Of a stretch of 64,000 nucleotides of DNA, positions 8,599 through 18,209 are shown one piece after another. The stretch covers positions 4,300,501 through 4,364,500 of the forward strand of contig NZ_CP061038.1 of the NCBI RefSeq assembly GCF_014490665.1, read 5' to 3'. Positions within the stretch are counted from its first letter, which is position 1. Every line of letters begins with the position of its first letter. Made by a program: the position numbers and the translations under genes. Origin of the DNA: Sphingomonas alpina (lineage in GTDB: Bacteria > Pseudomonadota > Alphaproteobacteria > Sphingomonadales > Sphingomonadaceae). Below the pieces are notes generated by a model. The model worked only from the letters and a program-made list of their open reading frames with translations. It ran no database searches and was not told where the DNA came from.

Positions 8599-8893
8599 TT
8601 TTTCAATGACTTCGCGTAATTTTGCCTTCGGGCGATCAATTCACGAAGGCTCGGCATAGGACGAGCCGAGTCATCTTGATACCCCGCATAGGACAGGTTC
8701 GCTTCGCAAGCCCTGGATCGGCGCGTCGATTCCAGCGCGATCAATTTACATCGCATCTGCTCAGCAGGCGAACAATCTCAATGCTTTTTCGGCCCATTAG
8801 GCGGCGGCGATCGATCCAAGGCCAAATGCGGTCGAAGCAGGCGCCCGATCTCGATACAGCGTCTACCGCACCCCGGTTCCCGAGGAGATCAAC
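8599..8893. other. intergenic region after tRNA-Thr
   Basis: No convincing gene. A short imperfect hairpin (GGCTCG ... CGAGCC, about 8648-8668) lies 50 nt after the tRNA. GAGGAG just before 8894 is the ribosome-binding site of the next gene. The base composition is less GC-rich than the flanking genes. Confidence 0.4.
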
Positions 8894-9847
8894 ATGAAGA
8901 TACTTGTGGTCGGCGCTGGCGCGGTCGGGGCGGTTTACGGTTGGCATCTGCACCGTGCGGGGCACGAGGTGCATTTCTTCGTCAAAGCGAAATTCGCCGA
9001 TACAGTATCCGCAGGCTTCACCTTGCACTGGCTCGGCCACCGCGCCACGCAGCGCCAGGACTGGAACGGGGTGCGGGTCGTCACCGATACCGCTGCGGTG
9101 GCACGCGAGCGCTGGGATCAGGTGTGGCTCACCATGTCTTCCGATGCACTGCGCGGTGAGCTCGCCGCACAATTGCTCGCGGCGGTCGGTACGGCCACAT
9201 TGGTGTGCCTCCAGCCGGACCTGGAGGATGCCGATTATGTGCGTGGGCGCGTCGGTGCGCCGGAACAGGTGGTCCAGGGCCTCATCACCCTGATCAGCTA
9301 TCAGTCGCCGCTGCCGGGCATGGATGGCCCGGATGGCATCGCCTATTATCTGCCGCCACTGGCCCGGACGCCATTTTCCGGATCGCTGCAGCGCGTGGCC
9401 GATGTGGTCGAGGCGCTGAAGGCAGGCGGTATGTCTGCCAGCGCGGTAGCGAACGTCGCGACCGTGGCAGCCGGTCCAACCGCGCTCATGCAGCCGCTGA
9501 TCGCCGCGCTGGAGGTCAACCAGTGGCGCCTGGCCACGCTGCCGGCGAGCGACGCGCTGCGCATGGGCCTGGCCGCGGCACGCGAAGCGCTGGCCGTGGC
9601 GCAGCGGACGACCGGGGCGCGAACCGGCCGGTTCCGTCCGCTGCTCCGGCCCTGGATCTGGCGGCTGCTCCTGCCGCTGGCCGTACGCCTGCTCCCGCTG
9701 CCACTGGAGCGCTACCTGCATTACCATTTCTCAAAGGTCGGCGCGCAGACGCGACTGATGCTGGCAACCTATATTCGCCTCGGCCGTCAGCATGGTCAGG
9801 ACACGCAGGCGTTGCAGAACCTTCGGAAGGCGATGCCGGCGCTCTGA
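8894..9847 (+). CDS. ketopantoate reductase family protein (ApbA/PanE-like)
   Basis: A 317-residue NADPH-dependent oxidoreductase. The N-terminal Rossmann motif GAGAVGAVYG (residues 7-16) and the general layout match 2-dehydropantoate 2-reductases. The C-terminal helical domain is more basic and hydrophobic (PLLRPWIWRLLLPLAVRLLPLPL) than in a canonical PanE and may be membrane-associated. It stands alone with no pantothenate genes nearby, so a role in coenzyme A synthesis is not assured; many such paralogues act on unknown keto acids. A good ribosome-binding site (GAGGAG) precedes the ATG. Confidence 0.75.
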   Translation: MKILVVGAGAVGAVYGWHLHRAGHEVHFFVKAKFADTVSAGFTLHWLGHRATQRQDWNGVRVVTDTAAVARERWDQVWLTMSSDALRGELAAQLLAAVGTATLVCLQPDLEDADYVRGRVGAPEQVVQGLITLISYQSPLPGMDGPDGIAYYLPPLARTPFSGSLQRVADVVEALKAGGMSASAVANVATVAAGPTALMQPLIAALEVNQWRLATLPASDALRMGLAAAREALAVAQRTTGARTGRFRPLLRPWIWRLLLPLAVRLLPLPLERYLHYHFSKVGAQTRLMLATYIRLGRQHGQDTQALQNLRKAMPAL

Positions 9848-9961
9848 CCGCGACATCGATCCAGGTCCGCGACTTTAACCCCCGCATCGTGGCAATGATG
9901 TCGGCAGGGCCGGCCGGAAAACCGTAGCGATACCGTCTTCGGCAATCCTTTTCCGGCCTGT

Positions 9962-10507
9962 TCACCACAACGCCGAGAGCGGGTACAGCGCGATCAGCCA
10001 GATCAGGCACGCCATGACGATGCGCCGCTTCCCGATCGAGATCGCAATCAGCATGACCGGGAAGAATGACCAGGTCGTCACGATCGTACGCAAATCGAAG
10101 CGGGGCATGCCAAGGAACGCGATCGTCGTTGCCATCAAGGCCGTGTTACAGAGCAATACGCCGATCAGCACCTTGCGGCTGTGCATGTCGAAATGGCTGT
10201 CGAGATCGCTCCATTCCTCCGGATCGTTCGGAAAGATCAGCGATGCCGAGACATAATATATCCCGGTCACGACAAAGCCGCCGAACAACACCGGCCAGCG
10301 CAGCGGCAGCAGATCGCGCAGTGTCCAGCCGTACATCCAGAAGGTGACGACATCGCACGACACGAATATGCCCAGCAGTGCAGTGGCATAGCCGATACGG
10401 ACCTTGTGGCTTGCCTTGATCGATCGGGACAGTCCGCCCAGCCCTTCCGCAAGCGCAAGGCCCAGCAGCAATCCGAACAGCGAAAAGATAAACTCGAATC
10501 CGCTCAT
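9962..10507 (-). CDS. hypothetical multi-pass membrane protein (181 aa)
   Basis: Five or six hydrophobic helices are evident, starting FIFSLFGLLLGLALAEGLGGL and ending RIVMACLIWLIALYPLSALW. One soluble loop holds FPNDPEEWSDLDSHFDMHSRK. I recognise no characterised family. It is a single gene convergent with the ketopantoate reductase-like gene and divergent from the TonB receptor. Confidence 0.6.
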   Translation of the reverse strand: MSGFEFIFSLFGLLLGLALAEGLGGLSRSIKASHKVRIGYATALLGIFVSCDVVTFWMYGWTLRDLLPLRWPVLFGGFVVTGIYYVSASLIFPNDPEEWSDLDSHFDMHSRKVLIGVLLCNTALMATTIAFLGMPRFDLRTIVTTWSFFPVMLIAISIGKRRIVMACLIWLIALYPLSALW

Positions 10508-10790
10508 GCCCCGCTCCCCCTTTTACGCTTCATCTTCGCCACGTTTCGCCCGCCCCATAACAGGCGCCTTACCAAAGCGGGCGAGAGTTTGAACCTGTTC
10601 GAAAAGATCCGCTTGCGGAATCGCAATGGCGGCAAGTCATTGGCAACGGCGGGGCATCGGCAAGGCTGGGGCATCGGCAAATGTTCGCATCATGTAACAA
10701 AACTGCACCCCAAACGTCACGGCCCTGAACAATAGCGTCCCTAACAGCCGCCTCGACCTGGCCATCCATCCGGCCAGGCGGGAGGGTTTC

Positions 10791-13184
10791 ATGAAGTTCA
10801 CGACCGGGAGCGCGATCATCGCGCTGCAATTCGCCTGCGCGCCTGCCTTTGCCCAGACGCAAGCCCAATCCGGGCCAGTGTCCCTGTCGGAAACGGCGAC
10901 CGATGCGCCGGAGCCGGGTGGCGATATCGTCGTGACGGGCACGCGCGACCGGTCGCGGACCCAGTTCGACACGATGGCGCCGGTCGATGTGCTGTCCGCC
11001 GCGGCGGTGCGGTCGAGCGTCTCGGACGACCTGTCCGACACGATGGCGCAGCTGCTGCCCTCATTCAACGTCCAGCGCCTGCCCGCCGCCGACGGCCAGG
11101 CATTTGTGCGCCCGGCGACGCTGCGCGGGCTTTCGCCGGATCAGACGCTCGTGCTGATCAACGGCAAGCGCTATCATCGTTCGGCGCTGCTCGGCACGCG
11201 CGGCGCGCAGGCATCCGACCTGGCCGGTATCCCGTCACTGGCGATCAAGCGGATCGAAGTGCTGCGCGACGGCGCGTCGGCGCAATATGGTTCCGATGCG
11301 ATCGCCGGGGTGATCAACATCATCCTTGACGACAGCGAAGGCATGGATGCGTTCGGCCAGTTCTCGCAATATTATCGCGGCGACGGGAAGAAATACCAGG
11401 CCGGGGCGCGCGGCGGCATCGCGCTCGGCGATCGCGGCGCGCTGGTCTTCACGGGCGAATATAGCCATGGCGAGGCGACCTCGCGCACGCGGCAACGGCC
11501 CGACGCGATCGCATTTCAGAACGCCAATCCGAACCTGAAGGTCCCGAACCCGGTGCAGCGCTGGGGCCGGCCGGACGAAGAGCGGATCCGCGGCGCGATC
11601 GACGCGCATTACGACCTGTCGGAAGCCGCGACGCTCTATGCCTTCGGCACCGTGCAGCAGGGCGAGGGCGTGACCGATTTCAACTGGCGCAATCCGGCCG
11701 GCACCGGCAGCGTGTTCAATCCCAGCACCGCCTTTCCCGGCTTTTCCTTCCTCACGCTGTATCCGACCGGTTTCACGCCGCGCCTGGGCACGACGTTCAG
11801 CGATTATCAGACCAATGGCGGCGTGCGCGGCGCGATCGGCGATCGCTTCACCTATGATGTCAGCGCGGCCGCCGGCCGCAGCCGGATCGAGTATACGCTG
11901 GGCGAGACGCTCAATGCCTCGCTCGGGCCACTCAGCCCGACCAGCTTCTATCTCGGCCGCCTGGAACAGCGCGAATTCAACCTGAATGCCGATTTCGTCT
12001 ATCGCCTGCCGGTCGGCACCAGCGAGCCGGTCAATATCGCATTCGGCGCCGAGCGCCGGGTCGAGACCTATCAGGTTTCCGCCGGCGATCCCGCTTCCTA
12101 TGCGGTCGGCCCGGGTGCCGCGACCGGCCTTGCCCCCAATTCGAACGGCTTTCCCGGTTTCAGCCCGCTCGCCGCCGGCACGTTCGACCAGACCAGCTAT
12201 GCCGGCTATCTCGATCTCGAATGGAAACCGGTCGAAATGCTGACGCTCGGCGCGGCCGGCCGGTACGAGAATTTCTCCGCCTTCGGCGATACGTTCAATT
12301 ACAAGCTGTCGGCGCGGGTCGAGCCGGTCAAGGGAATCGCAGCGCGCGCGACCTATTCGACCGGCTTTCGTGCCCCGACGCCGGCGCAGCTCAACACGTC
12401 ACAGACCACACAGGGCCTCGACACGGTAACATTGCAGATCTTCAATCAGGGCCGCCTGTCGCCCACCGATCCGCTGGCGGCCGGGCTTGGCGCGAAGCCG
12501 CTGACACCGGAAACGTCGCGTACCTTGACCGCAGGCCTGACTTTCCAGAGCGGCTTTGGCCTGAGCGGCAGCATCGATCTGTACCAGATCAATGTCGATG
12601 ATCGCTTCAGCCAGTCGGCAGGCGTGCCGCCGCCAGGGGGCGTGCCCAATCCACAACGTTTCACCTCGATCAGCTTCTTCACCAATGATTTCGACACCCG
12701 GACGCGCGGCGTGGATGCGGTGCTGTCCTATGCGCATCCGGTCGGTCCGGGGCGGGCAAGCCTGAGTCTGGCGTACAATTACAATCAGACCAAGGTGACC
12801 CGCGGCGCATTCGCCACCAACAACACTCAGCGCCGCATCTTCGAGGAGCGTCTGCCCAAGCATAATGCCACGGCGACGATCGGCTATGATATCGGCCCGG
12901 TCGCATTGCTCGCACGCGGACGTTATTATGGCGCCTGGACCGACGTGACCGGCAATACGACCGGCGACCTGTTCCAGCGTTTCGGCTCGATCGCCTTGTT
13001 CGACCTGTCGGCGCGCTATGCCGTGAACGAGCATGTCTCGGTGCGGGTGGGGGCGGAGAATCTGTTCAACACCTATCCCGACGAAGCGACCAACCAGGCG
13101 GTGCGTGGCCTGATCTATTCGCGCAACGCGCCCTACGATACCGATGGCGGGCAATATTATGTCCGGCTTGGGGTGACCTTTTGA
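10791..13184 (+). CDS. TonB-dependent outer-membrane receptor
   Basis: A 797-residue receptor that imports a ligand across the outer membrane using TonB energy. The signal peptide is MKFTTGSAIIALQFACAPAFA. The plug begins after GGDIVVTGTRDRSRTQFDTM, followed by the plug core LINGKRYHRSALLG and IEVLRDGASAQYGSDAIAGVINI. The rest is a beta-barrel ending in YYVRLGVTF with the terminal Phe needed for barrel assembly. GGGAGGG precedes the ATG. Its stop overlaps the start of the class V aminotransferase (TGATG), so the two are translationally coupled. Ligand unknown; no siderophore genes are nearby. Confidence 0.93.
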   Translation: MKFTTGSAIIALQFACAPAFAQTQAQSGPVSLSETATDAPEPGGDIVVTGTRDRSRTQFDTMAPVDVLSAAAVRSSVSDDLSDTMAQLLPSFNVQRLPAADGQAFVRPATLRGLSPDQTLVLINGKRYHRSALLGTRGAQASDLAGIPSLAIKRIEVLRDGASAQYGSDAIAGVINIILDDSEGMDAFGQFSQYYRGDGKKYQAGARGGIALGDRGALVFTGEYSHGEATSRTRQRPDAIAFQNANPNLKVPNPVQRWGRPDEERIRGAIDAHYDLSEAATLYAFGTVQQGEGVTDFNWRNPAGTGSVFNPSTAFPGFSFLTLYPTGFTPRLGTTFSDYQTNGGVRGAIGDRFTYDVSAAAGRSRIEYTLGETLNASLGPLSPTSFYLGRLEQREFNLNADFVYRLPVGTSEPVNIAFGAERRVETYQVSAGDPASYAVGPGAATGLAPNSNGFPGFSPLAAGTFDQTSYAGYLDLEWKPVEMLTLGAAGRYENFSAFGDTFNYKLSARVEPVKGIAARATYSTGFRAPTPAQLNTSQTTQGLDTVTLQIFNQGRLSPTDPLAAGLGAKPLTPETSRTLTAGLTFQSGFGLSGSIDLYQINVDDRFSQSAGVPPPGGVPNPQRFTSISFFTNDFDTRTRGVDAVLSYAHPVGPGRASLSLAYNYNQTKVTRGAFATNNTQRRIFEERLPKHNATATIGYDIGPVALLARGRYYGAWTDVTGNTTGDLFQRFGSIALFDLSARYAVNEHVSVRVGAENLFNTYPDEATNQAVRGLIYSRNAPYDTDGGQYYVRLGVTF

Positions 13185-14464
13185 TGGCGGAAGGTTTTCC
13201 GATCGACCGGCGCGCATTGCTGGCGGGTGCAATGGCACTGCCCGTCACGGCGCGCGCCGCGGCGGCGCTACCGAGTGCTTCGGCCCCCGGGCTTGCAGGC
13301 GATGACGATGCCTTCTGGCGTGGCATCGCGGCACAATATGACGTGACGCGCGAAGTCATCCAGCTCGAGAACGGCAATTGGGGCATGATGGCCCGGCCCG
13401 TGCTGCGCGCGTATGAACAGGCGGTCGAGCGGGTCAATCGCGACACCAGCTTCTATGCCAGGCGCGGCATGGTGCGCGACGTGATCGCCGCGCGCGACAG
13501 GCTGGCCGCGACGCTGGGCGTGCCCGCCGACGAGCTCGCCTTCACCCGCAACGCGACCGAGGCGCTGCGCACATTGATCCTTGGCTATAACCGGCTCAGG
13601 GCGGGCGAGACGGTGCTGTATGCCGATCTCGATTATGACAGCATGCAGGCGTGCATGGACAGCCTGGCCAAACGGCAGGGCGCCGCTGTGGTGCGGATCG
13701 CGCTGCCCGAGCCGGCCACGCGCCAGTCGATCATCGACGCCTATGCCGCGGCGATCGCGGCCAATCCGCGGCTCAGGCTGATCCTGCTGACTCATCTCAG
13801 CCACCGCACCGGGCTGGTCGTACCGGTGCGCGAGATCGCGGCGATGGCGCGGGCGCGCGGGATCGATACGATCGTCGACGCAGCGCACAGCTGGGGTCAG
13901 CTCGATTTCGCGCTGGCCGATCTCGATTGCGATTTTATCGGGCTGAACTGCCACAAATGGCTCGGCGCACCGCTTGGCGTCGGCGCGATCCATATTCGCA
14001 AGGGAGCATTGGCGGCGATCGATCGCGATCCGGCCAATGATGCGTCCGATCGCGATACGGTGCAGGCGCGCGTCCATACCGGCACGGTGGATTTCGCCGC
14101 GCAGCTGACCATGCCCGATGCGATCGCCTTTCAGCAGGGGATTGGCGCCAAACGCCGCGCCGACCGGCTGAGTGCGCTGCGCAACCGCTGGGTCGCGCAT
14201 GCGCGGCAGATCCCCGGGATCGAGATACTGACGCCCGACGACCCCGCACTGCATGGCGGGATCACCGCATTCCGGATCGCGGGCAAGACGAGCGCTGCGG
14301 ACAATATCGCGTTGGCCGCGAGGTTGCTTGAGCGGCATCGCATCTTCACCGTGCACCGTGTCGGGCCGGCCAAGGGTGCCTGTGTTCGCGTGACGCCTGC
14401 CCTGTTCAACAGCATGGCGGACATGGATGCACTCGCCAGCGCCCTGCAAGGGCTGAGCAGGTAG
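13184..14464 (+). CDS. exported class V aminotransferase-fold PLP enzyme (isopenicillin N epimerase-like)
   Basis: A 426-residue PLP enzyme. The N-terminus RRALLAGAMALPVTARAAA looks like a twin-arginine signal, so it probably folds in the cytoplasm and is exported to the periplasm. Class V features are the cofactor Asp in IVDAAHSWGQLDF and the Schiff-base Lys in GLNCHKWLGAPLGVGAIHI. The ATG at 13184 shares a base with the stop of the TonB receptor, and this start is preferred over the TTG one codon earlier. Coupling suggests it acts on the molecule the receptor brings in. Exact reaction (epimerase, cysteine desulfurase-like or lyase) is unknown. Confidence 0.85.
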   Translation: MAEGFPIDRRALLAGAMALPVTARAAAALPSASAPGLAGDDDAFWRGIAAQYDVTREVIQLENGNWGMMARPVLRAYEQAVERVNRDTSFYARRGMVRDVIAARDRLAATLGVPADELAFTRNATEALRTLILGYNRLRAGETVLYADLDYDSMQACMDSLAKRQGAAVVRIALPEPATRQSIIDAYAAAIAANPRLRLILLTHLSHRTGLVVPVREIAAMARARGIDTIVDAAHSWGQLDFALADLDCDFIGLNCHKWLGAPLGVGAIHIRKGALAAIDRDPANDASDRDTVQARVHTGTVDFAAQLTMPDAIAFQQGIGAKRRADRLSALRNRWVAHARQIPGIEILTPDDPALHGGITAFRIAGKTSAADNIALAARLLERHRIFTVHRVGPAKGACVRVTPALFNSMADMDALASALQGLSR

Positions 14465-14520
14465 CGCGGGTTCAATCATTCCGCGCACCCGCCGATGGAT
14501 ATTGGGCTCGCCCGAGCAGG

Positions 14521-15183
14521 TCAATCACGCTCGAATTGAGTGATCTCGTCGAGCTGTGCCTGTGCGCGTTTCAGATGCTCGCCGGCAAAGGCATTCTCGA
14601 ATCCGCGCACAATGTGCTGCCGGCCGGTGAATCGCGCCCAGCGATACACCAGCCAGGTCGCCGCCATGCCAGCGAGGCCCGTGATCGTCAGCGTCCATAG
14701 AAAGCCGGAAGCGAAGAACGCGATATCGACGCCGGTCAGCAGGCGCAGCACGACGATCATCAACGGCACCCACAACACCCACCAGGGCATGCCGATGACG
14801 ATTCCGGCCCAGAGCTGGGCCCGCCGCAGCTGTGCGAGCCGTTTCTGGATCGCGACGACGGGTTCGGCATAGTCGATCCGGGCAACCAGCACCTTGATGA
14901 CGACCCCGGCAGCGATCGACAGCAAGCCATAGACATGGAGAATGACGCCGCTGGCAAAGGCGCCGCCGGGATGGCGCAGCTCGCCATGCCATGCCGCCAC
15001 GCCGAGCAGGCAGAACAGCGCGCCGGAGACAATCAGCCAGGTCTGACTTCGCGCCAGCGGCGTCAACGTATCGCGCAGCGTGTTGCGGGCCTCGCGCCGC
15101 ACCATCTGCATCTGCAGCGCGGCCTGGCGTTCGAGCCGCGCATCGAGCTGGTTCAGCGCCAGTTTGAGATCGTGCAGTTCCAT
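14521..15183 (-). CDS. four-helix membrane protein following an ECF sigma factor
   Basis: A 220-residue protein. A cytosolic N-terminus with heptad-like content (LKLALNQLDARLERQAALQMQM) is followed by four hydrophobic helices (residues about 50-70, 76-97, 125-150, 155-180) and a cytosolic C-terminus. It starts 23 nt after the sigma-factor stop, the place usually held by an anti-sigma factor, but no zinc-binding anti-sigma domain is visible. Either it is a non-canonical membrane regulator of the sigma factor or a co-expressed unknown. Confidence 0.65.
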   Translation of the reverse strand: MELHDLKLALNQLDARLERQAALQMQMVRREARNTLRDTLTPLARSQTWLIVSGALFCLLGVAAWHGELRHPGGAFASGVILHVYGLLSIAAGVVIKVLVARIDYAEPVVAIQKRLAQLRRAQLWAGIVIGMPWWVLWVPLMIVVLRLLTGVDIAFFASGFLWTLTITGLAGMAATWLVYRWARFTGRQHIVRGFENAFAGEHLKRAQAQLDEITQFERD

Positions 15184-15206
15184 TCATCTTGTCCCTTGAA
15201 AGCGGA

Positions 15207-15725
15207 TCAGACCAGCTGGTCGCGAAGACGTTGCTTCAGCCGCCCGATCTTGGTGCCGACATTGCTTTCGCTGATGCCCAGAATATCCGCGATTTCGCAG
15301 TGGCTGCGGTCGTCGAGATAGAGCAGCAGCACGGCCCGGTTGAGGTTATCCAGATCGGCGATCAGCCGATCCAGCGTGGCGAGCAGCTGGTTCGATTCAT
15401 GATCGACGGCTTCCCCGGCGATCTGCCCGTGCCCCTCGTCAAGCGGCATGAAATGCTTCGCACCGCGATAGACGCCGCGCACATGCGAGATCGCGACATT
15501 GAGTGCGACACGGTACATCCAGGTCGAGAAGGAGCGCTTCGCATCATAACGCGGCCAGGCCTGCCAGAGCTGAGCCATGATCTCCTGCGCCAGATCCGCG
15601 CGATCCTCCGCGTTGCGGCAATAGGTGATCGCAACCTTGCGGATGATCCCCGCATGGCGATCGACGAGCACCGTAAATTCGGTGCCGTCATCATCTTTGT
15701 CGGTCGTCGCCATCCGGTTCGCCAT
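15207..15725 (-). CDS. ECF-type RNA polymerase sigma factor
   Basis: A 172-residue sigma-70 family extracytoplasmic-function factor. Region 2 includes DRADLAQEIMAQLWQAWPRY and FSTWMYRVALNVAISHVR; region 4 includes the helix-turn-helix DRSHCEIADILGISESNVGTKIGRLKQRL. It directs RNA polymerase to a small regulon, often in response to envelope or oxidative stress. The membrane protein just downstream is its likely partner. The start at 15725 is preferred, with a second in-frame ATG four codons later as an alternative. Confidence 0.9.
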   Translation of the reverse strand: MANRMATTDKDDDGTEFTVLVDRHAGIIRKVAITYCRNAEDRADLAQEIMAQLWQAWPRYDAKRSFSTWMYRVALNVAISHVRGVYRGAKHFMPLDEGHGQIAGEAVDHESNQLLATLDRLIADLDNLNRAVLLLYLDDRSHCEIADILGISESNVGTKIGRLKQRLRDQLV

Positions 15726-16133
15726 CTCATCCCGCTGTCAGGACCGTGGTTCGCCCGGACACGGAGAATATCACACCATATTTTCGGGCGACCATAAGCT
15801 GAAGCGATTGCCGGCGGCCGCGACACGACCTTTCGCTGTCGGGACCATCAGGAGCAACTTTAGCTCCTGGCAACAATCGGCCAAGTTATCGCGCCGTTTC
15901 TTACAAAAATTCGTGACACTGTCATAGCACCGAAACGGCGCAGTCTTGCGCGCCATTGGCTCGCGCCAAGGTCAAGGTGGGGTTAACGGTCATATCTGCC
16001 GCCGAAATGGAGATGATCGCGGGGCAATAGCCAAAATGGTCCCAATTTTCCTGCCCAGCTACTCGACATCATCCGGCGTTGGGAGGACAAGTTCAGCATC
16101 GCACCGAAACGCGTGAAGACCTGAGGGGGGATC
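15726..16133. other. divergent intergenic region between ECF sigma gene and oxidase cluster
   Basis: No gene is supported here. It must hold promoters for both the sigma operon (minus) and the oxidase cluster (plus). A 7-bp hairpin CAGGAGC ... GCTCCTG lies near 15848-15868, and a small palindrome TGACA-C-TGTCA is at 15914-15924. GAGGGGGG just before 16134 is a strong ribosome-binding site. No consensus -35/-10 pair is convincing. Confidence 0.5.
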
Positions 16134-18209
16134 ATGCTGCATCTCAACACTAAATTTGCTCGTACCAGCCTGGCCACCCTGGCGATTTCCCTGGCGATTG
16201 GATCCGCCGGTCAGGCGGCCGCACAGGAGGCGGAGCGAAATGTGGAAAATCCGCGCACGCTGGGCGATTCGAACCAGCCGGCGTCGAAGATGTTGCTCAG
16301 CGCCGTTCCGGACGCGACCCGCCCGCTACCTGGCCCGACGGTCCGGGAGCGGGTGCTCAATCTGAACGTGGTGATGACCGACGGCCAGCTCTACAATCCC
16401 GCCACCGGGTTGAACGACAAGGTGCGGCTGCGCAGCTATAACGGCACCGACGTCGATCCGACCAAGCCCTACGTCTCGCCGACGATCGAGATCCGGCCGG
16501 GCGAGACGATCCGGGTCAATCTCGACAATCAGCTGCCCGCCGATCCGGGTTGCGCGCCGGGCGATCACATGCCGGACAAGCCGCATTGCTTCAACGGCAC
16601 CAACCTCCACACCCATGGCCTGTGGGTGAACCCGGCGGGCAATGGCGACAATGTCCTGCTGTCGATCAATCCGGGCGTGAAGTTCCAGTATGAATATAAC
16701 GTCCCGGGCGAGCATCCCTCAGGCACCTTCTGGTACCATACCCACCGCCACGGATCGACCGCGCTGCAGGTATCGAGCGGCATGGCCGGGGCGCTGATCA
16801 TCCGCGGCGACCGCCTGCCGACGCTGAAGAGCAATGGCGATCTCGACACGATCGTCGCCGGCATGCCCGAGCGCATCCTGGTCATGCAGCAGATCCAGTA
16901 CGCCTGCCGCACCGCGCCGTCGCCGGGCCATCCGCATGGTACGATCAAGCAGACCATCAAGGGCCGCTATCTGTGCGAACCGGGCGATGTCGGGGTGATC
17001 GAGGATTATGATCAGTTCGGCCCCGGCAGCTGGCCTGCATCGGGTCGCTACACCTCGATCAATGGCGAAGTGCTGCCCTATTTCAACGCAGTGCAGGGGC
17101 AGGTCGAGCGCTGGCGCATGATCCATGCCGGCGTTCGCGACACGATCAGCCTGCAATTCTTCAAGGCCAAGCCGGGCAAGCTGACCAAGAAGCTGCGCCT
17201 GATCAAATCGGCGGAGGATGAGGAAAAGGTGATCCGCGAGAATTGCGGGACCGAGGCGCTGCCCTATTCGGTGGTGGCGGCCGATGGGCTGACCATGGCG
17301 GCGGGGCAGCAGACCAAACTCACCACCTTCCAGCCCGGTTATCGTTATGACGCGCTGGTCGTGTTCCCCGACACCGCCGGTTACTGCGTGATCGATGCGC
17401 AGGCGCCCAAGGCAGGTACGGTCAACGCGCTGGCGGTGAGCCGGCAATTGCTCGGCTTCGTCAATGTCGCGCCGGGTACCAAGGTGACCGGCAATGTCGG
17501 CACCTATGTCACCGACGCGCTGGTCGCCAACGCGACCAAAGTGATCCCGGCCGACGTCCAGCCCTCAGTGATCGCCGATCTCAAGGCGGGCATGAAACTG
17601 ACCCGCTTCGTGCCGCATCCGACGATCGAAGCGAGCGAAGTGACCGGCACGCAGGAGCTGACTTTCTTCATCGACGTCTCCACCCCCGACACCAAGTTCG
17701 AGGTCGGCAACACATTGGTGACCGCGGATGCGAAACCCTATGATCCCAACCGGATCGACCGTGCGCTGAAGCTGGGCGGGGTCGACGAATGGACCCTGCA
17801 GTCGCATTTCGTCAGCCATCCGTTCCACATCCACGTCAATCCGTTCCAGATCGTCTCGATCATCGATCCCAACGGCAAGGATGTCAGCGCGATCGGCTCG
17901 ATCGACGATGCGGGCGGCGATGTCGATCCGCAATATGCCGGACTGAAGGGCGTGTGGAAGGATACGCTGTGGATCAAGAGCCTGATCAACGGCAACAGCC
18001 TGCCCGAGGGTTTTTCCGGCATCTACACGGTCAAGGTGCGCACCCGGTACGAGCGCTATATCGGCGAGTTCGTGCTGCATTGCCACATCCTCGACCATGA
18101 GGATCAGGGCATGATGCAGAATGTCGCCGTGGTCCTGCCCGACGGCAATGTCGGCGCGCCGGCCGGTACGCCGCAACAATTGCAGGTCAATCCCCATGGC
18201 AACCACTAA
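16134..18209 (+). CDS. exported multicopper oxidase (laccase-like)
   Basis: A 691-residue copper oxidase that couples one-electron oxidation of a substrate to reduction of O2 to water. A signal peptide ends near GSAGQAAAQEA. All four copper motifs are present: H159-T-H161, H202-T-H204 (WYHTHRHGS), H562-P-F-H565-I-H567, and the T1 motif H649-C-H651-I-L-D-H655 with axial-position Met660. Insertions give it greater length than compact 500-residue laccases. It is the first gene of a seven-gene block and overlaps the tyrosinase start by 14 nt. Extracytoplasmic location is clear; whether the substrate is phenol, metal or amine is unknown. Confidence 0.92.
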   Translation: MLHLNTKFARTSLATLAISLAIGSAGQAAAQEAERNVENPRTLGDSNQPASKMLLSAVPDATRPLPGPTVRERVLNLNVVMTDGQLYNPATGLNDKVRLRSYNGTDVDPTKPYVSPTIEIRPGETIRVNLDNQLPADPGCAPGDHMPDKPHCFNGTNLHTHGLWVNPAGNGDNVLLSINPGVKFQYEYNVPGEHPSGTFWYHTHRHGSTALQVSSGMAGALIIRGDRLPTLKSNGDLDTIVAGMPERILVMQQIQYACRTAPSPGHPHGTIKQTIKGRYLCEPGDVGVIEDYDQFGPGSWPASGRYTSINGEVLPYFNAVQGQVERWRMIHAGVRDTISLQFFKAKPGKLTKKLRLIKSAEDEEKVIRENCGTEALPYSVVAADGLTMAAGQQTKLTTFQPGYRYDALVVFPDTAGYCVIDAQAPKAGTVNALAVSRQLLGFVNVAPGTKVTGNVGTYVTDALVANATKVIPADVQPSVIADLKAGMKLTRFVPHPTIEASEVTGTQELTFFIDVSTPDTKFEVGNTLVTADAKPYDPNRIDRALKLGGVDEWTLQSHFVSHPFHIHVNPFQIVSIIDPNGKDVSAIGSIDDAGGDVDPQYAGLKGVWKDTLWIKSLINGNSLPEGFSGIYTVKVRTRYERYIGEFVLHCHILDHEDQGMMQNVAVVLPDGNVGAPAGTPQQLQVNPHGNH

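Noticed and set aside
8894..9847. True pantothenate gene panE
   Set aside because: Fold matches, but there is no pantothenate neighbour and the C-terminus is atypical, so only the family is called.
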